A stretch of DNA of 64,000 nt from the NCBI GenBank assembly GCA_031761405.1, contig JASEVX010000001.1:21107584-21171583 (forward strand), in the 5' to 3' direction. This document shows positions 1 to 11,372 of this stretch, piece by piece; positions within the stretch are counted from its first letter, which is position 1, and each line of letters starts with the position of its first letter. This stretch comes from Serripes groenlandicus. Taxonomy: Eukaryota > Mollusca > Bivalvia > Cardiida > Cardiidae. The notes below the pieces were generated by a model, which was given only the letters and a program-made list of their open reading frames with translations, had not been told where the DNA came from and made no database searches. Position numbers and translations under genes: made by a program.

Positions 1-562
1 ATTCTAAGTCCAAAAAGGGGCATAACTCATTCAAAAATTGACGAAATCCCAGGAAATATGACCTTGATATGTGACACATCACTACAAAGCCTTATACAAA
101 ATTTCAGCTCAATAGCTCAAAGTATGTAAGAAAAAAGTGCGGAAAACCAATATTCTAAGTCCAAAAAGGGGCATAACTCATTCAAAAATTGACGAAATCC
201 GAGGAAATGTGAACTTGATCTGTAACTCATGATTACAAAGCCATATACATAATTTCAGCTCAATAGATCAAAGCATGTAGAAAAAAAGTGCGGAAAACAA
301 ATATTCTAAAAAATATTCTAAGTCCAAAAAGGGGCATAACTCATTCAAAAATTGACGAAATCCCAGGAAATATGAACTTGATCTGTGACACATCACTACA
401 AAGCCTTATACAAAATTTCAGCTCAATAGCTCAAAGTATGTAAGAAAAAAGTGCGGAAAACCCGAACGGACGGACGGAGGGACGGACGGACGGACGGACG
501 GACGGACGGACGGACATGACGATACCATAATACGGACCGTTTTTAAAAAACGGTCGTATAAA
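1..562 (+). mobile_element. Pearl/HINE-like element, 155-bp units, 3' part
   Basis: Three units (starting 1, 152 and 315; the left edge is cut by the window) contain ggggcataactcattcaaaa and atttcagctcaatag. They are followed by a (CGGA)n tract (about 464..514) and a terminal hairpin, gaccgttttt/aaaaaacggtc (535..555). This is the layout of bivalve pearl elements. Confidence 0.7.
464..514. repeat. (CGGA)n microsatellite
   Basis: About twelve near-perfect tetranucleotide units, immediately 3' of the 155-bp repeats. Confidence 0.9.
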
Positions 563-596
563 AATAAATCATGCTAAACACAATGTTTGTTCCATA

Positions 597-824
597 TTAA
601 CCCTTTCCCACATACGTCAAACCCACAGCAGACGACTTTGAAAACATAGTGGCAAAAAACCTGAAAATCTCCATAAAAGATAGCTTAATTGTTAAATAAA
701 GTTGAAAACATTGTGGCCAAAGGAGAAATTGCTCATCTTGAGCAATTTCACCTTTGGCCACAACGTTTTCAAAAGTCGTCTGCCTCTATTGCATCAAAAT
801 GCGCCTACGGGTGGGAAAGGGTTA
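597..824 (-). mobile_element. piggyBac-type MITE
   Basis: TTAA then CCCTTTCCCACATA at left, gtgggaaagggtta at right. Internal hairpin gaaattgctcatcttgagca. TTAA target and CCCTTT ends are the hallmarks of piggyBac-superfamily elements; no transposase is encoded. Confidence 0.8.
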
Positions 825-1045
825 TATATAAAGAATAAATTCACTTGGACAATGCCACAGGACAATGGACCTTTGGGAGATTGCGACCGGGAAAGACCAA
901 GATTACTGTGCCGTTTGCTCCACCATTGAAACTGTCTAATCAAGGTGTTTCTGTTTGCCGTATACTAGGGCCTTTCATACAATTTAATTAGTGTAGAGAT
1001 GAGTTGAATATCACCATACACTCATATATTTTGCTCTGAAAGTCA

Positions 1046-1204
1046 TTAACCCATTTCCCTCATATAGACGCCTCTGCAGCAGACGGCTTTTTGAAAACAT
1101 AGTGACAAAAGAAGAAATTGCTATAAAAAGAACATTTCTATGTTTTGAAAAAATATGTTCAAAGTCGTCTGCTGCAGAATTGTCGTATGAGGGGAAAGGG
1201 TTAA
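1046..1204 (+). mobile_element. piggyBac-type MITE, internally deleted
   Basis: Both TTAA ends kept; 159 bp, hairpin arm lost. Confidence 0.8.
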
Positions 1205-1708
1205 ATGATCAAATCTCTCGCAAATATCAATTTAGTGTGGCTTGGCTCACTTTGCATTTATATTATACTGCAATTCATTTTATCATATTGTGCACATTAT
1301 TGAAATATTTTATAGGATTGACACATGCGAAATTCAGTTTTGTTGGATAAACTTGTCACTGCTTCAGTATTGTTTTTATTTTAATGTTACTTTTTGGAGA
1401 GAAAAAAACCTATATCTTTTCAAAAAATAAATTTAAGAAGCCCACTATGTAAGTTTTAATTTCAATAATAAGTTGTATATAAGAAAGTCACTTAAAATTT
1501 AAAAAAGCAATATAAATACAAATGATGGAAATTCATCAGTTAAACATGTTAAAATTAATGTCAGAGATTATATACAAATAAAACAGGAAGGTCACAAACC
1601 TTATCGTTTATCTATTTCAAAAACACTTTCACTACTAACAAAACAAATTTTTAATTCAGATCTGAGGATTGCATTTAATGAGTAACAAAAGTCTGAAAAC
1701 TATTTAAA

Positions 1709-2996
1709 AAGAAACTTGAAATATCACTGAAGGTGATGAATACCCCCGGCTGGTGCCTGGCAATATGACATATGTATGAGAAAATAAAGGGGCATAACTC
1801 ATTTAAAAACTAGAGATTGCTTTTTTGAAAAAGCGCTTGTCTCCCCATTTGTGTGGTCGTAGGGAAGGAAAAGAAATGATGGAGTAAAAATCAATAGGGG
1901 TCATCTACAGGTTAGGACCAATCTGCATACCAAGTATGAAGTTCTAGGGCATAAGTGTTCTTGAGTTATTGAGTAAAAACGATTTTTCAGCTGAAGGTTA
2001 CTGTGACCTAGACCTTTGACCTTGTGACCTCAAAATCAATAGGGGTCATCTACTAGTTCAGACCAACCTGCGAATCCAAGTATGAAGTTCCTCAACATTA
2101 TCATTCTTTAGTTATTGAGCGGAAACCATTTTTCAGCTGAAGGTTACCAAGACCTTGACCTTTGACCTAGTGACCTCAAAATCAAAAAAATCAATAGGGG
2201 TCATCTACTGGTTAAGACCAACCTGTGAATCCAAGTATGAAGTTCCTCGACATAATCATTCTTTAGTTATTGAGCGGAAACCATTTTTCAGCTGAAGGTT
2301 ACCATGACCTTGACCTTTGACCTAGTGACCTCAAAATCAATAGGGGTCATATGCTGGTGGTGACCAACCTGCACACCAAGTATTAACTTCCATGGCCAAA
2401 GCCATAAGCAAAAACCATTTTTCAGCTCATTGTCACTGTGACTTTGACTTTAGACATACAGACCCCAATAGGGGTCTTCTACTGACCATGGCCAACCTGC
2501 ATACCAAGAATGGAGTTCCTCGGCCCAAGCGTTCTTCAGTTATTGAGCGGAAACCACTTTTTACCTCACAAGGTCACCATGACCTTGACCTTTGACCTTC
2601 TGACATCAAAATCAATAGGGGTCAGCTACTGGTCATGACCAACCTGCATACCAAGTATGAAGTTCCTACGCCAAAGCGTTCTTCAGTTATTGAGTGGAAA
2701 CAAGTGTGACAGACGGAAGGACGGACGGAAGGACGGAACGGGCAAAAACAATATGTCCCCCCCCTGTATGGGGGAAGACATAATAATTCCAGTGCAACAC
2801 GCCAACAATATGCACAACTAGGCTTGGTATCAATCATTCTTGTGAAGTTATATTGAATTCTGACCAAGGGTTGCTGAGAAATAGTGTTCACAAGAAATGT
2901 CCACAGACCAACGGACCGACAAACTGACCTACCAACCGACAAGCGTGACTCCTATATAGTCCCCATATACTATGTATCTGGGGGTATAATAATCTA
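1709..2996 (+). mobile_element. Pearl-like element (GGGGGTATA family), interrupted
   Basis: The 5' end (tatcactgaaggtgatgaat, then acccccgg) and the 3' end (acaagcgtgactcctatata, hairpin ccccatata...tctgggggtata) match the uninterrupted copy at 46845..47320. The body is split between atttaaaa (to 1808) and ataattccagtgcaac (from 2783) by another element. Confidence 0.75.
1807..2782 (+). mobile_element. Pearl-like element with ~145-bp units, nested
   Basis: Five to six units carry tgaccttgacctttgacc, aatcaataggggtcat (near 1892, 2032, 2187, 2335, 2609) and ttattgagcggaaacca. They are followed by (GGAC/GGAA)n and the hairpin tgtccccc...gggggaagaca. It sits exactly inside the element at 1709..2996. 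Confidence 0.75.
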
Positions 2997-3386
2997 TTGA
3001 TTTTCAATTGTATCTGTATAAAGGCTATAGAACATTTCTTTATATGTTCCATTGAATTAGAAAAAAAAAGAAATATCCCTAATTTTTACACCAAATAAGG
3101 CTAATTCAATATTGGCAGACGCAGAAAAAAGTACAAGGTAAATAAATATCAAGTTTGCGATTCCCTAACGAGGCAATTTGTATTCTAGGGGCCTGATTAC
3201 CCGTTTCATTTGTGATAATTCTAAGGTCAAAATAGCTTGTTAACCCATGGTTTGTTGAATTTCTGTGAAAGACCTTTCCTGTCCAGGAAATCTGATCAAT
3301 ATTTTGGTAGGTTTCATTAGTATTTATATGTAGGCTTACCAGGGTCAAAACTGTATTCAGACCAGGCTCCAGGAAACTATAAAAGT

Positions 3387-3576
3387 TTAACCCTTTCCCT
3401 TATATAGACGCTTTCTGACGCCTCTGCAGCAGATGACTTTTTGAAAACATAGTGACAAAAGAAGAAATTGCTCAAAACACATAGGTTATCCATTCAATTT
3501 TAGAGATTTTCTATATTTTGACAAAATATGTTCAAAGTCGTCTGCTACAGAATTGTCGTATGAGGGAAAGGGTTAA
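3387..3576 (+). mobile_element. piggyBac-type MITE, internally deleted
   Basis: 190 bp, TTAA at both ends; one hairpin arm missing. Confidence 0.8.
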
Positions 3577-3722
3577 TCTGTACTCAGAATTTGTGCTCAA
3601 GTATCTGCATGATTGGTCAGAAGCAAATTTGTTCTCCAAATTGACCAATCAGTAGGCTTTTTTGGAGCATGGAGTTCATTTCTGAGCATTGAGAACGTTA
3701 TCATAGTTTTATAGTTTTGGAC
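3577..3722 (+). mobile_element. TATAAAAC-ended repeat, copy
   Basis: gtactcagaatttgtgctca ... ttggtcagaagcaaatttg ... gttttatagttttgg; same family as 13556..13712 in inverse order. Confidence 0.55.
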
Positions 3723-3733
3723 CCTTGCTTACT

Positions 3734-3822
3734 TAAGTGGTTAAATTTCTCAGATAAAAAGTATTATTTTGGTATGTTAAGTGGTTAAATTTCTCAGATA
3801 AAAAGTATTATTTTGGTATGTT
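3734..3822. repeat. 44-bp tandem duplication
   Basis: aagtggttaaatttctcaga, taaaaagtattattttggta, tgtt occurs twice head to tail. Confidence 0.85.
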
Positions 3823-3890
3823 TCATTTGTATCTATATGCAGGCTTTTGTTACCAATGGAACGTTAATTTCCCCCCTTACAATGTAGTAT

Positions 3891-4072
3891 TTGACCCTTT
3901 CCCTCATGCCTCAGAGCAAATTTTGAAAATGTTGAGGCAAAATGAACAATTTCACCTTAAATTGCCACCATGTTTACAACTCGATTCATTCATCTCAATT
4001 TCATTTCAATAGATTTTCCACATGTTTTCAAAGTCATCTGCAGCAGATTTGTTGTATGTGGGAAAGGGTTAA
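3891..4072 (+). mobile_element. piggyBac-type MITE, diverged
   Basis: Left TTGA, right TTAA; gttttcaaagtcatctgcag, tatgtgggaaaggg. Confidence 0.65.
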
Positions 4073-4531
4073 TTACCAAAGTAGAAAGTATTATTTTGGT
4101 GTGTTTCATCTATGCGTACTGGTATGATTGAATGTATGAGATTTTAGTGTTAGTGGAACATTTGGGCATGAAGGTAGGAGATATTTTCAAATAGTGCAGA
4201 AACACTGTCCAGAAAGTAAAGGAAATTCTTGCCTTTGAGCAGATTGAAAGGTTATTTTTGATATTTTGAGTTGGAAATGAGAATAAAATTGGCAACTTCA
4301 TATGATAAGTGTATGTTATTTAATTTAAATGCAGATTTAAAAAGAAAGAATGTAAAAAAAGAAAAAAATCACGTTTGAACAATTAATTTTCCATTTTCCA
4401 ACAATGCTTTGTAAATGTCTCTGGCACAGGCTTCAAAGGTAAGTCTTAATAAGGAAATGGTAATTCATTTGACGCCTTTCAATCAAACTTTTGAAAACAT
4501 AATTGGAAAGGACAAAAGTGTCGATATTGAG

Positions 4532-4760
4532 TTAACCCTTTCCCTCATATAGACGCTTTCTGACGCCTCTGCAGCAGACGGCTTTTTGAAAACATAGTGA
4601 CAAAAGAAGAAATTGCACAAAACGTGCAATTTCTCCTTTTGCCACAATGTTTTCCACTTTTCGTCATAGGTTATCCATTCAATTATGGAGATTTTCTATG
4701 TTTTGACAAAATACGTTCAAAGTCGTCTGCTGCAGAATTGTCGTATAGGGAAAGGGTTAA
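4532..4760 (+). mobile_element. piggyBac-type MITE, full length
   Basis: 229 bp with TTAA at both ends. Left end ccctttccctcatatagacg; hairpin gaaattgcacaaaacgtgca. Confidence 0.9.
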
Positions 4761-4796
4761 ACTTCTACATCAGCTTAAAATGAGTGATTCCCAAGT

Positions 4797-4985
4797 ACAA
4801 CAAATATACAGCAGATGACCTTGAAAACATCTTGGTTAAAATATGTAAAATCTCTGCAAGCGAAAGCATGAGTAATGGAGTAGAGTTGAAAATATTGCAG
4901 CAAATTTAAAGGAGCAAATTGCTCCATTTGCCAAACTGTTTTTAAAAGTCGTCTGCTGCAAATGCGTCTGCAAGTGGGAATCGTC
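4797..4985 (-). mobile_element. piggyBac-type MITE, degraded
   Basis: cagcagatgaccttgaaaac ... gtcgtctgctgcaaatgcgt; the termini are lost. Confidence 0.45.
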
Positions 4986-5150
4986 TACAGCAAATGGTAA
5001 AGTTCAATTGTTAAATAGTTAAAAATGTTATTCTTAATTTTAAGAAATTATTTAAATGATGGATCAGTGTGCTGTGAGAGACATCACATTTGAAAATGGA
5101 TTATATATTAAAACAATCCATCAATTTAGCTACTACAGATAAATTCAAAG

Positions 5151-5364
5151 TTAACCCTTTCCCACCTGCAGACGCATTTTGACGCAATAGCAGCAGACAA
5201 CTTTTGAAAACATTAATTGTGGCCAAAGGTGAAATTGCTCCTTTGGCCACAATGTTTTCCCATTTATTTCATAATTAAGCTATCTTTTATGGAGATTTTC
5301 AGGTTTTTGTCACCATGATTTCAAAGTCGTCTGCTGCAGATTTGTTGTATGTGGGAAAGTGTAA
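5151..5364 (+). mobile_element. piggyBac-type MITE, CACCTGCAGACG subtype
   Basis: Left TTAACCCTTTCCCACCTGCA, right gtgggaaagtgtaa. Confidence 0.75.
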
Positions 5365-5439
5365 ACTATTTTACCCGAAAATAAATTTCAGACAGTTGCA
5401 ATTTCAATTATACCTTTCCCCTAATACAGGCTTAAGTCT

Positions 5440-5692
5440 AACAAGCAAATTCAGAGAATTATGGTCCCCCGCCAGGGTCAAGGTCACAAGGTCAAAAAAA
5501 TTGGTATTGATGGAAAGGGGTTGTCACAAGGAATACACATGTGAAATATGAAAGCAGTACCTATTACGGTTCAGAAGTTATGACCAAGGTTAAAGTTTTT
5601 GTGACAGCGTGACGGAGGGACTGACGGACTGACGGACGGACTGACGAACGAGAACTAATAGTCCCCACGCTTTCGCTAAAGCGGGGGACAAA
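5440..5692 (+). mobile_element. Pearl-like element, 3' end
   Basis: One degraded unit (ggtcaaggtcacaaggtcaa), a (CTGACGGA)n tract at 5612..5650, then the hairpin gtccccacgctttcg/ctaaagcgggggac. Confidence 0.6.
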
Positions 5693-5710
5693 AAGCGAGA
5701 GCTTGGACCA

Positions 5711-5937
5711 CTTTCTAACTTGCAGACGCAATTTGACACCACTGCAGTAGACGACTTTTGAAAACATTGTGGCAAAAGGAGGAAAATCTCACAATGAGAA
5801 ATTTCTCAATTTGCCACAATGTTTTCTACTTTAATTGTTCTTTCAATTATAAAGAGTTTCCTTACGTATTTTTTTTACTACCGGTAAATGTTTTCAAAAC
5901 CGTCTTCTGCAGAGTTCTTGCATGTGGGAAAGGCTTA
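5711..5937 (+). mobile_element. piggyBac-type MITE, diverged
   Basis: ctttctaacttgcagacgc ... gcatgtgggaaaggctta. Confidence 0.55.
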
Positions 5938-5975
5938 CGGTTCGTCATATGAAGTCCTAACATTTAACAATGCCC

Positions 5976-6237
5976 TTAACCCTTGCCCTCATACAACAAT
6001 TCTGCAGCAGACGACTTTGAACATACAACAATTCTGCAGCAGACGACTTTGAACATATTTTGTCAAAAAATAGAAAATCTCTATAATTAAATGGATAACC
6101 TATGACTAAAGGTGGAAAACATTGTGGCAAAAGGAGAAATTGTTCGTTTCGAGCAATTTCTTCTTTTGTCACTATGTTTTCTAAAAGTCGTCTGCTGCAG
6201 AGGCATCAGAAAACGTCTATATGAGGGAAAGGGTTAA
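5976..6237 (-). mobile_element. piggyBac-type MITE with duplicated subterminus
   Basis: TTAA at both ends. A 33-bp piece of the left end (acaattctgcagcagacgac) is duplicated in tandem, explaining the extra length. Confidence 0.85.
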
Positions 6238-6405
6238 TTTAACAATTGTATTATTTCTATTGAATTGTTCAAAATGATAAATATCTGCATTTTCAAACAA
6301 AGTTTTGAACTTTGTATCAAAGTAGTCTCCAGACATTATAATTACATTGTCAGATGCTATCAACGCTGAATATGTCCCTTAAAATATGGTATCTGGTAAA
6401 CATAG

Positions 6406-6845
6406 AGCCCTTTCCCACTTACAGATGCAAATTTGACACATCTATAGCAGATGAAAAACATTGAATCAAAATTGCTCATAATGAGCAATATCTCATTTTG
6501 CCATAACGTTTTCAACTCCATTCAATATTTTTACATTAATTATAAAGATTTTCAGTATTTTGGTGTCAATGTTAACCCTTTCCCTCATATAGACGCTTTC
6601 TGACGCCTCTGCAGCAGACAGCTTTTTGAAAACATAGTGACAAAAGATGAAATTGCACAAAACGTGCAATTTCTCCTTTTGCCACAATGTTTTCCACTTT
6701 TCGTCATAGGTTATCCATTCAATTATGGAGATTTTCTATGTTTTGACAAAATACGTTCAAAGTCGTATGCTGCAGAATTGTCGTATGAGGGAAAGGGTTA
6801 ACAAAGTGGCCTACTGTTGATTAGCTGAAAGTGAGAAAGGGTTAA
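6406..6845 (+). mobile_element. Old piggyBac-type MITE, host of a nested copy
   Basis: Left part gagccctttcccacttacag to 6571; the right end gagaaagggttaa is after 6801. Split by the copy at 6572..6801. Confidence 0.6.
6572..6801 (+). mobile_element. piggyBac-type MITE, 230 bp, nested
   Basis: TTAA at both ends and complete; sits within an older copy. Confidence 0.9.
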
Positions 6846-7171
6846 CATGTTATGTTATGCATAAGCTCAGCTTGAGTCTGCTATTCAAATTACACAATTT
6901 ATAGCATGTACCAGATAACTTTCAGATTATGTCATGCGGCATTCTTGATATAAATCCCAGTGCATTTCTTATTATATATGACGACCATAAATTCTTCCAA
7001 GAAATTGCATGTTATTTCTCACTGTCTAAATGATATATTGGACATTTTCAATATTAAATATAATTATCAATTTTTACACAGAGATAATGTGGAAGGTGAC
7101 CTAGGTTATAGTGTACTGCCATCTTTGTTTAGATTTATTTCCTGAAACCCCTGAAAAACTAACCAGTTTTA

Positions 7172-7632
7172 AATTCTTTTCCACATACAACAAATCTACA
7201 GCAGATCGATGACTTTGAAAACATATTTGATAAAATATGGATAAACATGACTCTATAAATGAAAGAACATTGTGACAAATGGAAAAAGAGCCTCGCAGAG
7301 GACCAATGCTCGTCTGTTTTTTTCTAGGTTGAAAACTTGGGACATTTCTGAATGATTATTAAAGCCTGAGTTATGTGACTTGGTCTAGACATGCAGATCT
7401 TGTACCAAGTTTCCTTTGCAAATATTGAAAAAAAATTGAGTTATGAGGTAAGGTTAAAGTTTGGGAACAACAAGGACTCCTAGGGTATCAAAAAAGTCTG
7501 ACTTTTTACTTTGAAATCCGAAAGAGCTTAAAACAGCATTATTATAAGCAATTTCACCATTAGCTAAATATTTTCAAAATTGGTTTGCTGCAGAGGCTTC
7601 ACAAAGTGTCTGTAAGTGTGAAAAGGTTAAAT
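7172..7632 (-). mobile_element. Old piggyBac-type MITE with inserted pearl unit
   Basis: Left cttttccacatacaacaaat; right ttgctgcagaggcttcac, gtgtgaaaaggttaa. Confidence 0.5.
7280..7530 (+). mobile_element. Degraded pearl-type unit inside a MITE
   Basis: Carries gagttatgtgacttggt and gagttatgaggtaaggttaa, as in the units at 50775 and 61050. The surrounding MITE halves lie at 7172..7280 and 7530..7632. Confidence 0.4.
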
Positions 7633-7659
7633 ATTTGACCATATGAAAGATCAGTTATC

Positions 7660-7946
7660 ACACAGAGACAAAACAATGTAGGCAAAAGAGCTTATATCTT
7701 ATATATAGTATGTATATACTGTCAGATACATTATAAGACTGTATTATGTTGAAGAGGATGAACTTTATAATTCTCTCACAATTGTCTTTTCTGTATTGTA
7801 TAACCCTAGATACAAAAGGCTCAATGTTTTCAACTCTATTCAATAATTGTTCTTTCATTTATATAGAGTTAATTACCATATTTGTGACTAAATCATTTCA
7901 AAGTCAACTTAACTGCAAATTTGTTGTATATATGGGAAAGAGTTAA
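7660..7946 (+). mobile_element. piggyBac-type MITE, degraded
   Basis: Only the right end is clear: ctgcaaatttgttgtatata, tgggaaagagttaa. Confidence 0.45.
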
Positions 7947-8097
7947 AAAAGTAGCAAAAATGGTAGCCTGTTCAGGGAATAACAAGTTTATTTTGGTTCC
8001 AGTCACAAAACTTTTTTCATTTTCCTGAAATGAATCAGTCAATACAGCAAAGGATTACAGGAATTATTTGGACAGCAAATACTTAAAATAAGCCTAG

Positions 8098-8322
8098 TTA
8101 ACCCTTTCCCTCATATAGACGCTTAATTTCTGATGCCTCTGCAGCAGACGGCTTTTTGAAAACATAGTGACAAAAGAAGAAATTGCTCAAAACGAGCAAT
8201 TTCTCCTTTTGCCACAATGTTTTCCACTTTTTGTCATAGGTTATCCATTCAATTATGGAGATTTTTTATGTTTTGACAAAATACTTTCAAAGTCGTCTGC
8301 TGCAGAATTGTCGTATGAGGGA
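8098..8322 (+). mobile_element. piggyBac-type MITE, right terminus truncated
   Basis: Left TTAA complete; the right end stops at gtatgaggga, where a tandem duplication begins. Confidence 0.8.
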
Positions 8323-8327
8323 CTATA

Positions 8328-8460
8328 TTAATTTATGATTCATCCATACAGCTAAATGGCAACTGAATGTTTCTGTTTTACTTAAAATAAGCTTTAAACA
8401 AATACATTAATTTATTATTCATCCATACAGCTAAATGGCAACTGAATGTTTCTGTTTTTC
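8328..8460. repeat. ~79-bp tandem duplication
   Basis: attcatccatacagctaaat, ggcaactgaatgtttctg occurs at 8338 and 8417. It begins where the MITE at 8098..8322 is truncated. Confidence 0.75.
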
Positions 8461-8809
8461 TGTACCAAATGAACCATGCAAGACTCGGATATAACATTTC
8501 TGGAAATTCCAATGAATATGTAAATGTTAAAGGCTAACAGTATGATTGTTAAAGACATTTGATATCGTGTGACAAATAAATCTTTGGTAAATGACTTAAT
8601 CAATGGCTTTTCTTACCGTGAAGTAAGTGACAGCCTGTGATTAAGGCATCTCCAGCCGATACCTGTGTCACTTTGATTACTGGTCTTCCTCAAAATACTG
8701 AAGCTCATTTATAACCATGGCGACTAATAGAAAATCTTCCTTAAAGATATTTTACAGGATGATGAAATGAAACACAGGCTTTCAGAATGTTTTTCTTAGT
8801 AAAATGCAT

Positions 8810-9370
8810 CTTAATTTAGGAATTCATTCCTTTATTTGTCCTTGAAATTTTGGTGAAGTATATACTATATTTTTTATATGTGCATGCATCAGTGAGAGCT
8901 GTGTATCTGCATGTTCCTACCAAGGCAAGTCTAATTAACAGCTGGCTGGAATTCAGTGAAACTTCGTTCATTAATTGGAAGCTTAAGTAACAAAGGGAGA
9001 CATGCTTACTATAAAGTGGTGCAGATGTGACATGTTTTGGCAGAGTTATCTCCCTGTGCATGTATTTTAAATCTAAATTATAATTTCTTGTCCAAGCTAT
9101 GTCTCAGCAACTGCTGGGCTTTGAATTCAGTGCAATTAATGGAATTTAGAATCAGTACCAAGACGAGATAGGAATATTATCAGCTTGTGTAGATTGGACA
9201 TGCTAAAGAATTGTCAGAGTTATGTCCCTTTGGCATTTTACCTATTAAATTCTTGTCAAAGCTATTTCTTAGAAACTGCTGGCCGGATTTAAATAGTACT
9301 TTATGGGAAGCTCCAAGTACCAAGAAATTCAACATTGTTGATAGATTTAATATTTCAAAACCCATTTAAG
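8810..9370. repeat. Degraded tandem repeat, ~171-bp period
   Basis: Two loosely similar units: cagagttatctccct at 9041 and cagagttatgtccct at 9212; also cttgtccaagctatgtct versus cttgtcaaagctatttct. An old pearl-type body is possible. Confidence 0.4.
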
Positions 9371-9581
9371 GAGAACCCATTGTTTTTATTAATTTTCTTG
9401 TCATTGGGAATGGGACAGTTTGATGGATTTTAAGTGCTGTTTCAAAGTGCAAAAAGAATAAGCAAGATCAAGGTAATGTTTGTGTTGCAGTCACAATCAA
9501 AGTACTCACAATGACGAATCATTGGAAGAGCACATTGATGCAAAAGCTCTGTGTTGTTGAAACCCATAGCAACCCTGATGG

Positions 9582-9811
9582 TTAACACTTTCCTTCATAA
9601 AGACGCTTTATGACGCCTCTGAAATAGACGGCTTTTTGAAAATATAGTGACAAAAGAAGAAATTTCTCAAAACGAGCAATTTCTCCTTTTAACACAATGT
9701 TTTCCACTTTTAGTCATAGGTTATCCATTATATTATAGAGATTTTCTATTTTTTGACAAAATATGTTCAAAGTCATCTGGTGCAGAATTGTCGTATGAGG
9801 GAAAGGGTGAA
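9582..9811 (+). mobile_element. piggyBac-type MITE, 230 bp
   Basis: Left TTAACACTTTCC, right gaaagggtga (mutated TTAA). Confidence 0.85.
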
Positions 9812-9904
9812 ACAGTTTACGCAAAACAAATGATAAGGTAAGAAAGTTCCTACCTTGTACTAAATCTACCAGTAGGAACATACATAGTAGAGACTGAGGA
9901 TTGA

Positions 9905-10105
9905 TTATTTGGTGTTTAACATCGCTTTCAAAAAAAGAATCAGTTATATCACAGCATCCATTTATCCTGACACCAGCTAGTCAGATGAAATGCTAACACT
10001 GCAACCCTGAGCGCCAAGGAGGGCAGCCATTACTACCATTTTTTAAGTCTTTGGTGTGACCCGGCCGGAGGATCGAACCCGCGACCTTTCAAAGACTGTG
10101 GAAAT
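9905..10105 (-). mobile_element. SINE S3 copy
   Basis: Minus orientation. Contains ctgagcgccaaggagggcag and cggccggaggatcgaacccg, i.e. a B box GGGTTCGATCCTCC on the minus strand. Tail region attatttggtgtttaacatc. Confidence 0.7.
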
Positions 10106-10695
10106 CTTTCACAGGGATTATTGTAATCAATAAGTAGTTTATGGTTTGAAAAAAGAACTTGGATCAAAGAAGCATTCAGGAGAAAGTAGAGGGTATTTTG
10201 GTGAGCAAGTTCATACTCTATTCAGTATGACAAAGAAGGAATGTATTTGGTGTATTGTGACCTGGAAACGATCCCTGGTCTACAGCTCTCAATACCAAAG
10301 TTGTTTAAATGTGAGCAGAAAGGTGGAAACTACGGAATAGTAGGATGGTAGGATATGCACAAAACAGTATTCCGTAGGAAACAGTGATCAAGATTAGCCT
10401 GAAGTGTACCAAGTAAAATAGGTTGAGAAGATAGAAGATTGGCAAAAATTCTTTCAATTAGGTTTCATAGACAAAAGAGATCTGCCGAATACAGAGGTAT
10501 TATGATCTGTCCAATACTGCTATTGGAGTAGAGTGGTTAATTATTGAATATATTTTAAAGTTATCCGTTTTAAAAAAATACACAAAGGTAACAATATGAT
10601 TCTGTAAGTAGAACAGGGTAAAGGAATTGCACAGAAATTAAACTTTTAATATATGGATGGTATAATTATAATGCTGAACAGTCAGCACCATTTAA

Positions 10696-10800
10696 TTAAC
10701 CCATTACTTCACACTGACGACATTTGACGCCTGCTGTTGCAGACAACTTTTGAAAACATTACAATAAAAGGTGAAATTGCTCAAAACAACTTGTTCATCT
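10696..10800 (+). mobile_element. piggyBac-type MITE, left fragment
   Basis: ttaacccattacttcacac ... gttgcagacaacttttgaaa; no right end. Confidence 0.5.
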
Positions 10801-11113
10801 GTTGCTTGTAAAGTAGACAACATTTGAAATATCATGTGAAGTAAAAATCATGGTGGCATAGAAATAATTTGGCTCTATTTTTTTCCTAATTTCTCATCAA
10901 TGAAAGTGTTTAATATGATATAGGTTGTTTAATTTTAATTCCATTTGTTTTTGGCAAAACTAGTTTATGATACAATGATGAAATTTGAGTAGTATATATA
11001 GGATAATAGCAGATTACAATAGAAAATGAAGTGCAAATTAAATAACTTGAATTTTTTATTTGAATTTAATATTGTTGCTATAATATTTAGATCTGCCTTT
11101 TTTTATCAATATG

Positions 11114-11372
11114 ATATATGAGCCATTCCACGTGAAAACCAACATTATAGCCTCTGCGTTAAGTATTGACCCAGATCAGCCTGCGCTGTCCATGCTGGCT
11201 AATCCGGGCCGACACATTCCATCTAAGGGGGATAGAGATAGAGTTTCAGCAATGATTCCTGAAACAGAAAATCCACAGGAGGTGTCTGTCAGGGTTTAGG
11301 CTGATTAGGCTGATCCGGGTCAATACTTTACGCAGTCCACAATGTTAGTTTTCTTGCGGAACAGCTGATATT
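11114..11372. mobile_element. Second MITE family (long TIR), copy 1
   Basis: Inverted repeats of about 65 bp: left ends with aaaaccaacattatag and tattgacccagatcagcctg; the right end is its complement (gctgatccgggtcaatactt, acgcag, caatgttagttttc). Confidence 0.75.

Noticed and set aside
2622..2942. 106-codon minus-strand frame and relatives at 46687 and 47046
   Set aside because: They lie across pearl microsatellite and unit sequence (RPSVRPSV from the tetranucleotide repeat).
4597..4818. Recurring frames beginning MTKEEIAQN or MWQKEKL
   Set aside because: They are readings of the MITE in either orientation. They recur at many loci, with frames broken in most copies and no homologue known.
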